DNA from: Harmothoe impar | Taxonomy: Eukaryota; Annelida; Polychaeta; Phyllodocida; Polynoidae | DNA: 64,000 nt | Direction: 5' to 3' | NCBI GenBank assembly: GCA_947462335.1 | Contig: OX381721.1 | Location: 42,062,488-42,126,487, forward strand | Shown: in pieces, positions 1-9,475 of the stretch | Layout of the letters: every line of letters begins with the position of its first letter | How positions within the stretch are numbered: position 1 is the stretch's first letter | Notes under the pieces: model-generated | Databases searched by the model: none | What the model saw: only the letters and a program-made list of their open reading frames with translations | Told to the model about the DNA's origin: nothing | Program-made: the position numbers and the translations under genes

Positions 1-636
1 ATATGACATGTATACCTATAGAAGACTATACACTCCATAGCTTAAATTGATATCATAAATAACGTTTTGCTCACTATTGAGAAGAAATGATAGTTTATGC
101 ACATATTACCACAAAATTGGTATATTAATATTTGGAAAAACGTATGGTTATGATAATAAGATTTTATCATCTGTGCTATGTCATAGTTCTTTGTGATAAT
201 TCAACATGAGAGAAAAGATATATATTCCTTATGATATTACATATAATTCTGAAAGGTATGTGCACAAGTGTTCTGCATTATGGCGGTATGGCCTTCATGC
301 CAACTATGGCATCAATGTATATAATATATGTGTGTCATGGAATGATTACAATACAATAATTAAGTCTGAGAATTGTCCTCGCATTAAATAAAATGGTACA
401 CTTTGTTGGGGATTCACTGATGAAATGCTATAATAGCAAATACAAATGAGAATTTAAGTGTAACCAAGTGTGATATTGCGTTAATGTACTAATAATTTAC
501 TCTAAAATATATCACATAAATGCAGTATGTAAATATACACAAAAACATACAAAAATAGATTATTCATATCTACATCATCAATCGATTATTTATATTTACA
601 TAATAACACACAAAAGGCATGACAGTCATCATTCAC
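1..636. other. AT-rich intergenic DNA, no gene seen
   Basis: The stretch is AT-rich with frequent stops in all frames and short runs of low-complexity TA sequence. The only open frame above 60 codons (206-391) shows no recognisable motif. The end nearest 637 should hold the 3' UTR of the minus-strand GT31 gene, but I see no clear poly(A) signal I would defend. Confidence 0.6.
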
Positions 637-1809
637 TTATACTGGTCTTATCCATGGAGTCTTCGGTGTTTTCATGGGAGGTTTTACTTTCAATGGAACT
701 TTCACAGGAATTGTATTTGTAGTAATGAGCTTAGGACTGTCTTTGCTCAGTTTGACTAATCTTCTCCACATGTCCATATGGAAAGTATCTGTCAGTTTTC
801 TATCTGTGACCACATGCTCATCATGTAAATGCATAACAAGATGATTCTGAAGGTTTTCATCAGAGAATACTTCGTAATCTGTCTTATACATGAGGTAGAG
901 ATGGGACAACTGGATATGCGTCAATTTGGCTCTCCGGGCGAGAACTCCAGTAATATAAGGATCATCGAGATGTAAAAGAACCTTTCTGTTGTCCTCCATG
1001 GCTAATCTGTGGAGTGTCTTTGTAACATCCATGGACATTGTGTAGCCAGAGCCACTACAGAAGTTTGGGAAAGTTGAATGGGCGAATTGCAGTTTGCTGA
1101 CTGCATAACGACCAGTGCGAAACACCTCCCCCTCAACCCATACGTGGCCCATGATAACTTTCTCTGTCTGTTTTGCCGCAATCATTGCTTTCAATTTACT
1201 TTGAAGCAGAAACATGTTGATGAAGATATCATCATCTGTCTTCATTACATATTTGGCACTTGGACAATAAGTGGTGGCAAAATGCAATCCTGCGACACCT
1301 TTCACTGTTAACCGGCAGAAAGACTCCTCTAAATCAAGAAGAGCTATATCATTGTGAGTCTTGGCTTCTTTCTCAATTCTTTTCTTGTCAAAATTATCAT
1401 CATGTCCTACTAGGAAAACATGTCTCACATCATGTGGCCCAAAGATGGAAGCATTTAGCCAAGTATCGCGTATCATTTTCCGTCTGTGGAAATTGTCGGG
1501 CAAACTAAAGATGAATACGAAAAGCCTCACATCGTCGTCAACACTACAAATATTTTTTGGCCGTAGGTCGTACGAAAAGCAAAAGCTTCGTAGAAAGCAA
1601 TCCGGACGTCTTTTATTTGCCGGTGGAACAATGTATCTTGTTATCACACAATTGCTTATTTCAGGTGAATCATCCTTAATGTTGATTGTGATATAGAGAC
1701 CTATAACAAGCAGGGACACCGATATCAAGGTAACTGCTTGCCTCATGACTGAATCTGGCCTCACACTGAAGAAAAGCAGGATCAGGTTGCAATTGTCAGT
1801 CTCTGCCAT
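637..1809 (-). CDS. GT31 beta-1,3-galactosyltransferase-like type II membrane enzyme (gene A)
   Basis: Likely transfers a hexose or HexNAc in beta-1,3 linkage onto a glycan acceptor in the Golgi lumen. The single coding exon gives about 390 residues. A short cytoplasmic tail and a signal anchor (about residues 22-42) are followed by the GT31 signature blocks: RRKMIRDTW (about 109-117), DLEESF, the DxD-type metal/UDP-sugar motif in KTDDDIFIN (about 190-198), FCSGSGY (about 250) and LDDPYITG (about 279), which stands where many family members have EDVYxTG. I chose the ATG at 1809 because a splice acceptor (TTTGCAG) ends at 1813, three bases upstream, and because the paralogue at 16089 aligns from the same point; the ATG at 1746 is the alternative. 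A 5' UTR exon must lie above 1815. Unlike gene B it has a basic, proline-rich C-terminal tail of about 25 residues. Exact acceptor specificity cannot be read from sequence. Confidence 0.88.
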   Translation of the reverse strand: MAETDNCNLILLFFSVRPDSVMRQAVTLISVSLLVIGLYITINIKDDSPEISNCVITRYIVPPANKRRPDCFLRSFCFSYDLRPKNICSVDDDVRLFVFIFSLPDNFHRRKMIRDTWLNASIFGPHDVRHVFLVGHDDNFDKKRIEKEAKTHNDIALLDLEESFCRLTVKGVAGLHFATTYCPSAKYVMKTDDDIFINMFLLQSKLKAMIAAKQTEKVIMGHVWVEGEVFRTGRYAVSKLQFAHSTFPNFCSGSGYTMSMDVTKTLHRLAMEDNRKVLLHLDDPYITGVLARRAKLTHIQLSHLYLMYKTDYEVFSDENLQNHLVMHLHDEHVVTDRKLTDTFHMDMWRRLVKLSKDSPKLITTNTIPVKVPLKVKPPMKTPKTPWIRPV

Positions 1810-2159
1810 CACCTGCAAAGAGACACATTGAATGTCTTAAGTACAGAAAATAACATCAATCCAAAGTGATATTTCATTCATGAGGTTGTTCTTAAGAGAA
1901 GGTGTGCCATCCACTTCTTTAAAGCAATAAACTGAATGAAAAGTCCTGTATGAAAATGTTGATTGTATCATATTCTCTCTTTTTTTTTGTCAAAATCATG
2001 TCAGTTGTATATTTCATCCTCAATATAATTATACTGACTACCCAGAGAACAATAATATTACGTGCTCTATGATGACAATCATTGTGACTTGGTTTGGAGT
2101 GTAGCAGTTTGGTTTTTCTAAACTAAAAAGAGGAGTAATAGGAACAGTGCTTAGTCTTA

Positions 2160-2247
2160 TGACCACCGTCCACTGAGGAACTTCGGCTGACTAAGTCGAT
2201 ACATCTCCTATAACTTCCACCGATCAGAGGCCAGTGGAGGGTGGCCA
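2160..2247. repeat. Short hairpin MITE-like element, copy 1
   Basis: The ends are inverted: TGACCACCGTCCACTG at the left and CCAGTGGAGGGTGGCCA at the right. A second copy lies at 8643-8740, with GGAACTTCGGC and ACCGATNAGAG sharing the same relative positions. Non-coding; probably a non-autonomous DNA transposon. Confidence 0.65.
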
Positions 2248-3051
2248 TTTGCAGTTCCTATAGGATCAATTACTGGAGCACAACCTTGAGAAGTAGCATG
2301 CATTCAGTAACAAAATAAAGTTACTTTATTCCACTTCTTTTGACGGGCAGTGGTTAAACTGCAGCATGGTCGTCAAGTTTAGTTTACATCTAATTCCCCT
2401 TACTATGTTACACATTGAATACAGAATACTGGGGCAATGTCATTATGGACTTTATGATGCCTAGTCATCTAATCGATATTATTCACTCAGCCACATGGAA
2501 TATTGGTCTGTCTATGGATAAGCACATTAGGCACAACATTAAAACTTAATACATATAATTGATTACAGGAATACACCCGGAGCATCCAGTAGTCTCTGCG
2601 AGGACAGATACATTTGTAGTCATTAATAAGAAATACATGTTAATGCAGTAACTGAATGCATCTATGAATGTGCCCAGTCTATAGCTCATATTGATGTTAA
2701 GTGCAGCAGTTTCCACAGGTCCTGTTGGTCAACAATACACATGTACATATGATGCTAACGGATTTCTATATAGGTTGTAAACTCTTCTTTGTGAGAGCTG
2801 CTTCAGCTAGTAGGACTAACCAATGAAGATGAGGATGGCGAAGGCTAAACGATATTTTGTCCGCTTCACTGGACTTGTGGTACTAGGGCTACTCATGGTA
2901 TGTGGCAGAGATACAGTTATTACAAAATTGAGCGTGTGAGTGAACTCACAGATGACTCAGGGTCTGGTAGAGGTGTGAAGGGAAATGTATCATTTATCAT
3001 AGTAAGAAAGAGAAAGGGTGCACTCTTGTATTAATGGGATTCCTAAAGACA

Positions 3052-3230
3052 TGACCTTTGACCTTGATTTTGACCTTGTTCCGACCTAGATATCATTCTA
3101 CACATAACAGAAATGGATTCAGCACCTTTGGTTTACCCTAGTCCACTATCCATATCATCCATTGGTCACCATACCAGGGTCTCTCCAGGATTCCTCACTG
3201 GCTCCCCCTATCATATCCTGGCTGGACCGT
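3052..3230. repeat. Single arm of the DR1-bearing repeat family
   Basis: It begins with TGACCTTTGACCT and continues through GACCTTGTTCCGACCTAGA and a CACC...TGGCTCCCC tail. It matches the right end of the large element in the last DNase I intron (31055 to about 31215). No partner left arm is visible, so this looks like a truncated copy. Confidence 0.65.
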
Positions 3231-3569
3231 TTCGAATAGCATACCCAAATTGTGTGTCACAAGTATAGCATATCAGGAACTGAAAACTACCTATAGGCCT
3301 GCACCACACAACCTATAGGTCGCATGACGCAGGTGCCCTAAGAAAGTCACACAGAGTGAGGCAAGTCACGCAAAAAAAGGGTATACTCAGAAAAGATTTG
3401 TACATTGACTTTTTTTGGGGGGGGTACTTGAGCCCAAATTCAAATATGTATGTCCCCCGATCTTGGCTATCTATGTCTTTTGTCCTCTCATGTCTATGTC
3501 CAACACACACTGAATGAAAAGCTTTCTCCCATGTCCATATTGTAAACAAAACTGGTCATGTTGCCATGT

Positions 3570-3805
3570 CGATTTTACAGGTCTATACCCATACTGTTGG
3601 TTTGTGTTGGTGTCTTTAATTTAAATTTGAATTAAAGTAGCTAGATGGTATTTCTACTGTACAAGATGGCATTTCTGCATGTAAAGACGATTTTACAGGT
3701 CTATACCCATACTGTTGGTTTGTGTTGGTGTCTTTAATTTAAATTTGAATTAAAGTAGCTAGATGGTATTTCTACTGTACAAGATGGCATTTCTGCATGT
3801 AAAGA
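3570..3805. repeat. 118-bp perfect or near-perfect tandem duplication
   Basis: The segment 3570-3687, starting CGATTTTACAGGTCTATACC and ending with TGCATGTAAAGA, is repeated directly at 3688-3805. I saw no difference between the copies, which points to a very recent duplication or an assembly artefact. Confidence 0.85.
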
Positions 3806-4865
3806 GAGAAAAACAAGGCTCTGTGGGTGAAAATGTGATTTCTATCTTTGGTTTAACATTGAACCCTATATGCCTTTCATTTAGAGGGTAGCAATTTAAC
3901 AGTACTTAAGAGTTTATGTGAAAGAGGGAAATTCATGTCAAAAGATCGCAGCCCAATATCACATTGAAAAAAAGAGATATTTGATTTCTTTTTGAAGGAA
4001 ACATTTGTCCCACGACCTTGCCCATCTATCCCTTTGGTCCTCTGATGTCTATCTATAACACAGGCTGAATGATAGACATTCTCCTATGTAACAAAAACGT
4101 CTTAAACCATGGTTCAGTCATTAAGTATTACTCAGTTTACCCTGAGTCAATTATGTATTAGTATATGATTATCCTTCCCATGAATTTCGGTGTTGCCAGG
4201 CTAGATAAAAATGTATAATATGATTTCCTGAGAGTGATCACATGAAATGATGAATATATACAAACTTGTATGTGATATTAACTTTAATATTACATGTATT
4301 TAACACATCCTCACCTGCAAGGTTTCTGCCCACTAAGATATCCTACTACCCACTTGAATATCCTTTCCAATTCTGAGAACAGTGAGTGGGTGCTGCACCC
4401 CTGTTTTTGCATATCATATCACCCATTGTGGCCCCTATGTCAATTAACATCAGTTAGAAATTCACTTTAAGGTAGGCCAGGCAGTTTGATCTGGTTTATA
4501 TAATTTCTGTGCCACCAAGCTATTATAAATCAATATGAAACCAGCTGTTACCTGACAAGTCTATGAAGAAGGCAATTTGCATTACAATTCTATTAACTGA
4601 TGCCTAACATAAATTGGACACATCAACATGCAGGTGTTGATGGCAACCTTTTGTTTAATGCATCAAATAGGATAAAAAGTATGTGGGTAACACATTAATT
4701 CACAACGAGAGTACATCGTAATTCTTATAACACGTTCGTGACGCGGTATACATTTATCAATCTTGAATGCAAAAAAGTAATCCAGTTTGAGATGCAATAT
4801 ATAAGTATGTACTCTTGTTTGCTTGCACAAATATCAATCAGTATACATATTGCTTCAATTCTGAC

Positions 4866-5091
4866 TACCGTAAATTCTCGCGTAGAAGCCGCGGCTTGTA
4901 CGCGAGTCAGACTCAGCTTTCTTTTGATACCAAACATGCCTATATAGGGTGCGGCTTATACGAGAGTTTTTATTAGTATACTACAGTACCAAAATCGCAA
5001 TATTCAGACCCCCTCTGCGGCTTATATAATTTGTCAAAGTTAGGGGTGCGGCTTATACGCGAGTTAGGCTTATACGCGAGAATTTACGGTA
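4866..5091. repeat. MITE with TACCGTAAATTCTCGCGTA ends
   Basis: The left end TACCGTAAATTCTCGCGTA is the exact reverse complement of the right end TACGCGAGAATTTACGGTA. Inside, GCGGCTTATACGCGAG-type units recur. It is 226 bp, non-coding and typical of a non-autonomous DNA transposon. Confidence 0.8.
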
Positions 5092-5631
5092 CACAAAACA
5101 CATGAACATGATGAGTATACAGGTAATGAAGTAATGATAGATATTTAGAGAATAGAAGACAGGTCTTAATTTTAACTAGTACATATCATACATGGGATTA
5201 CCAGTTGAGCCACACGCATCAAGTGGCACTTGTACTTTCATTTTCATTTTCCAGTGTCGCTGACAAAGCTTAACTAATACAAATTCAAAACAATATTATT
5301 GTGCAAGCAAAAAAGAGTACATGCTTATATATTGCATCTCAAACTGGATTACTTTTTTGCATTCAAGATTGATAAATGTATACCGCGTCACGAATGTGTT
5401 GTTTATCAATAAACGAGTTCGTTTAGAGCTCATTGAACCAAAAATATTCAACGACACACCATCTAGTATACATTTTGAAATACCGCATGGACAACACCTT
5501 TGATGTTGAAATTAAAACTTTTAAGCATCAATTCAACAGAATAACAACTATAAGACATTATTGCAACAGAAATATGTTGCTATTAAAGTAAAGTGAGATA
5601 TTTTCATTTTTATGCAGTCTATCTTGTATCA

Positions 5632-6789
5632 ATGTGTCTATGTTATTTCCTTCTATCACAGACTATGCTTCTACTTCACCGGCTTTACCTGCAGATTCAG
5701 AAAGAAGAACTTTTTGATTATTCTGCAAAGACGTCTTCTCATCTCAGCGTGATCAAATCGATCACCAGGATCAACCCCAATATTAATACATCCACTCCGC
5801 CTTGCAATATGGAAGAGTTGAAGGTGACCGTGAAAAATGTGTTCTTTTTTAGATTACACAAAGTTGGGAGCACTACTCTCTGGTCCATCCTGCACAGATA
5901 TGGTCTAAGGAATGGCCTCAGATTACCAGTCCTTGCCAGTCCTACTAGGACAAGTAAAGATATAATGACAGATCTTGTCCCTCCATTCAATAGGACCGTT
6001 TCTAAAAGATTCAACATCTTTGGAGATCATGCCTACTACAATCGTGATGTCATTGATGATATTCTTGAGAAGCCTTATGTCAAGGTTATTCTGTATAGAG
6101 ATCCAGTGCATGTGTTTGTCTCAATGGTTAAAGCCTACGGCAACAAGTCTAGTATCACCCAAGATGACTTATTCAATTATCTTGATGGTAGTGACACATC
6201 CCTGGATAAATATAAGGACTTTGCTTCAAAACAGCTGAACCTGCCAATGACAAATACATCAAAAACTCATAACTTCAGTGCTCATGTGCAGAAATTGCTT
6301 GGGAATTTCACCGTTGTCATGTTGGGAGATGAGTATATTCTCTCTTTGATGCTCCTTCGAAGGACTCTACAATGGCCAATGGAACATTTCATCCATTTTG
6401 CATTACGCCAATCCTATAGGGTGGAGGATCTTCAGAACGAGGCACAGGAGGATATGAGAGATATGGTGTGTAGGTGGAACCCACATGATTGTATCTTTTA
6501 TGAGGTTTTGAAATCATTTTTCTGGGCCCAGGTGAAAAGACAGGATGCTGGGATTTTCGGTGAGGCAGATACTTTTGACTCCATAAATAAAAGAGTTCAA
6601 ATATTTTGCTTGAAGTATAAAAAAGCAGATTTGGGTTTGGAGGAGTTGGTAATAGAGGCTACAATTCATTCCAAACAGTTCACATTTTCAAGATCTGACT
6701 GTAAATTATTGCAAATGATGCCAGAGGCGATAAGGAAAATGTATTACCCGAGGAAGGTATGGCAAATGGTTTTAAATCGTCAGTACTAA
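5632..6789 (+). CDS. Galactose 3-O-sulfotransferase-like Golgi enzyme
   Basis: Likely transfers sulfate from PAPS to O-3 of a terminal galactose on glycolipid or glycoprotein glycans. From the first in-frame ATG (5632) it encodes 385 residues, close to GAL3ST family size. A hydrophobic signal anchor occupies about residues 2-16. The 5'-phosphosulfate-binding loop is FFFRLHKVGSTTLW (about 72-85; family form TxKTGSST) and the 3'-phosphate-binding region is LYRDPVHVFVSMV (about 154-166). Several N-glycosylation sequons are present. Possible splice acceptors sit at 5616-5617 (TTTTTATGCAG) and 5660-5661 (TTCTATCACAG), so an upstream exon may add the true N-terminus; a start at 5665 is also in frame. 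The gene lies among GT31 genes whose products could build its substrate. A 40-bp-arm hairpin follows the stop codon by 12 bp. No frameshift or missing active-site block was seen. Confidence 0.85.
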   Translation: MCLCYFLLSQTMLLLHRLYLQIQKEELFDYSAKTSSHLSVIKSITRINPNINTSTPPCNMEELKVTVKNVFFFRLHKVGSTTLWSILHRYGLRNGLRLPVLASPTRTSKDIMTDLVPPFNRTVSKRFNIFGDHAYYNRDVIDDILEKPYVKVILYRDPVHVFVSMVKAYGNKSSITQDDLFNYLDGSDTSLDKYKDFASKQLNLPMTNTSKTHNFSAHVQKLLGNFTVVMLGDEYILSLMLLRRTLQWPMEHFIHFALRQSYRVEDLQNEAQEDMRDMVCRWNPHDCIFYEVLKSFFWAQVKRQDAGIFGEADTFDSINKRVQIFCLKYKKADLGLEELVIEATIHSKQFTFSRSDCKLLQMMPEAIRKMYYPRKVWQMVLNRQY

Positions 6790-6801
6790 CAACACACACA
6801 G

Positions 6802-6902
6802 AAAAGTGAGAGTCATTGTCGCTAAAACTACCCTCACCTGACGGTCAGGCACTGCCTGACTCTCAGGTGAGGGTAGTTTTAGCGACAATGACTCTCACTT
6901 TT
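6802..6902. repeat. Perfect 40-bp inverted repeat (hairpin) just after the sulfotransferase stop
   Basis: Arms 6802-6841 and 6863-6902 are exactly complementary over 40 bases. The loop holds GTCAGGCACTGCCTGAC (6844-6860), itself palindromic about one base. The same outer sequence (CACAGAAAAGTGAGAGTC) and the same 17-mer occur in the element at 21989-22937, so this is a compact member of that family. It would form a strong hairpin in the 3' UTR. Confidence 0.85.
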
Positions 6903-7630
6903 CTGAGGGTGAACATGTCGTGCAGAATACAGCAAGTCATAATTATAACTGGATTGGCATATAGAATTGCGATTAAACTAACTTTTTATATTATGTGAGA
7001 TCTCATTGATGTATGAAGTACCTGGGTTTGAAATTCTGCAAAAAAAACCTGTAGTATAGGAAGTGTGAGATGAAGCAACTAATAACCTTTGTCAAAGACC
7101 TAACCACCACCGCTAACTCGCAAATGCATAATAGTTTTAAGGTGGCGTTTACAGCAATGTAAGTTACAACTTCGGAAACATTATTTCAAAAATAACAACC
7201 AGGTAGGCGTTTTAGTGGGATTTCTATCTTTACCACAGTGATCTATAGATATGTCAGTAACCTAATGTTACCTTTGCCTATTTGGCACAACCCTTTGGTT
7301 CACTCCTATAGGCCTACTAGTATGTAATTAAGGTCTGTGTTTGACGATGGCCACCTGTCACCAATATTGGCACTGGGTACTCCCCAATCTAGTCTCCCTT
7401 CCATATGAATAATTCAGTGGGAGTGACCACAGGATTATTTTATCGACATAAAAAGGTGTATATCCAGGTGATATATTGACCAATGTGGCCCGATAGTCTA
7501 TCGAGGTGTTGAGCCAGACAACGTCAAATAAATTATTGTATTTCTCAGTAATTTCAATATTGACTGCCATGTGGCTAATATGTACCTTGGGGTATCCATA
7601 ATTTACATATGCATCATTTTCCTAAAATTC

Positions 7631-7730
7631 ACCCTACCCCACCCCCCACCCCCCCCCTGTATGAATCCGTATGCATTTGGCTTAACCCCCCCCCCCCTTC
7701 CCCCCATTCCCCCCCTCCCCCCCCCCTCCT
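7631..7730. repeat. C-homopolymer-rich low-complexity tract
   Basis: Repeated runs of 5 to 11 cytosines are broken by A or T. The minus strand is G-run rich and could fold as a G-quadruplex. Proline-rich open frames across it are compositional artefacts. Confidence 0.85.
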
Positions 7731-8642
7731 TGGTGCATTTTGCCTCACTTCTGTTCATTTATCCTCATTTTGCTGTAGTGTCGCCCTGAGTGTGGCCGGG
7801 AATAGGGCAACAATCTGTGTTGCTCTAGTGGACCCCGGGCCTATATCACTGGGAGTGTAATGTGTGGGAAGTTGCACTCTCTCCACACAAACATGTCGTT
7901 ACTTAGTTGATGAGAACATTAGAAATGTGGCTTGTAGAGCCTTGGTGAGAATTGTCTGCAGTTATATGATCCCAGTGCAAACTATAGCAAGGAATATATG
8001 CCACTTAATATATATAGTATTCAATTGTTCCATAGTTGATACCAAAAATGTATGAACTGTACCACTGATTGTATATATCTAAACTGAAATCGAGTTCCAA
8101 TTGATACAGAGTTACTTATTGTTCCAATAATACACATAGGTCAGTAATGACCTCCCTTTTGTTGTCAATAAAAGCTATTATTAAAGAAGAAAGAAGGTAC
8201 TCATCCTCGACAATGTACCTGTACGGTATACTCAAAACTTATATTATGTTCTCTCCTATTAGTGGCCGATTCTTTGGTACTAGGTTGGTCGGTGGTCAAG
8301 TCATGGTCCAGATACCCTAATAATTCCCTTCCTTACACATCACTGATTTACCCAGGCCATCAGTGGTGCATGCACCGGAGAGAAATACCTTGGATTTCAA
8401 TAGTTGATTGGATAGAAGAGGAGGGTTAAGGGGTGGGGCAGCAGGTAATGGTTCCCAGTGCAATTATAGCACACAGCAGGGTGTAGAATATGAAGTTCTT
8501 ATTCTAGAGTAACGCATAGAGTAGGGAGTAATTTAAATGGGGCACATTAAGACTAATATTGGTAACTTAGTTTAAGAAGCCATGAAATAAAATGTTCTAT
8601 AATAATCATGCTGGTAGTATACGTTATACTGGGTGAATCTAA

Positions 8643-8740
8643 TGGCTACCGTCCACTGGGGAACTTCGGCCGATTACGCGCATCCATTTCCTATTCATGT
8701 ATAACTATATAACCGATTAGAGCCCAGTGGACGGTGGCCA
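8643..8740. repeat. Short hairpin MITE-like element, copy 2
   Basis: Left end TGGCTACCGTCCACTGGG and right end CCCAGTGGACGGTGGCCA are near-perfect inverted repeats. Same family as 2160-2247. Confidence 0.75.
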
Positions 8741-9283
8741 TAATTAAGGTAGCATTCATTATAAGCAATTCTCAGATAGTCATGCATGTAATTCAAGTTC
8801 AAGTTTAACGATTTATTCAGTATGTGTGTAATTTATTAAGGCTGCGTGGTTATCAATATCAAGGCTAAGTCTGCTTTAGTGCACATGGTAAAGAGTGGCC
8901 TGTGTGTGCGTTGTGAGAGAACATATGACATTGTCATGGCGAATCTTGCCCTAGAGGAGGTGCCCAGTAGTTAGTCAAGAGTGGATCAATAGAACAACAT
9001 TGTGTCCGTGTTATTGTATTACTTCCTTACCTAGAAGTTCTACCTGGACTAGGGGAATATGCACGATTTGGAGTAGGATTGAGTGGCAATTGATGGCATG
9101 TGTTTAGGACTGCATGGCCTGCATGGCAGGTAGGTGGACTGATATGGTACTTGTATTGGAGGTATTGGCTGGTCCCTGTGTCTGTGCATCTCAGTAATTG
9201 CAAGTAATCAGTTAGCTACCCATGATGCAACCAGAAGACTCTCAGTGTCTTGTAACAAAGGGCCACGGACACAGTGTCAGTAT

Positions 9284-9475
9284 CACAGGCCTTACAGAGT
9301 GTTGTGCTAGAGATCTATGCCAGGCCTACACTAAAGCCATCTACGGACTGTACACTACACTACAGGTCTGAATCTAGGTATAGACATGAGCGTGACAAAA
9401 GAGTGTCAGACCTTTACCCTAATACTACCAACCCCCTGCAGATCATCTCTAGCACAACACTCTGTTGGGCCTGTG
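9284..9475. repeat. MITE with CACAGGCC...GGCCTGTG ends
   Basis: A 21-bp perfect inverted repeat (ACAGAGTGTTGTGCTAGAGA plus T at 9294-9314, complement at 9445-9465) is extended outward by CACAGGCC and GGCCTGTG. About 190 bp, non-coding. Confidence 0.75.

Larger units (their letters stand above)
1815..5631. other. Intergenic DNA with repeats, no gene seen
   Basis: It lies between two divergently transcribed genes (A on minus, the sulfotransferase on plus), so 5' UTR exons and promoters of both are expected here, but I could not place them. It holds a hairpin element (2160-2247), the end of a DR1-bearing repeat (3052 onward), a 118-bp tandem duplication (3570-3805) and a TACCGTAAA-ended element (4866-5091). 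An inverted pair is also visible: the 4732-4800 segment (GACGCGGTATACATTTATCA) recurs in reverse complement at about 5325-5395, so the 4866-5091 element and its surroundings lie inside a larger palindrome. Confidence 0.6.
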
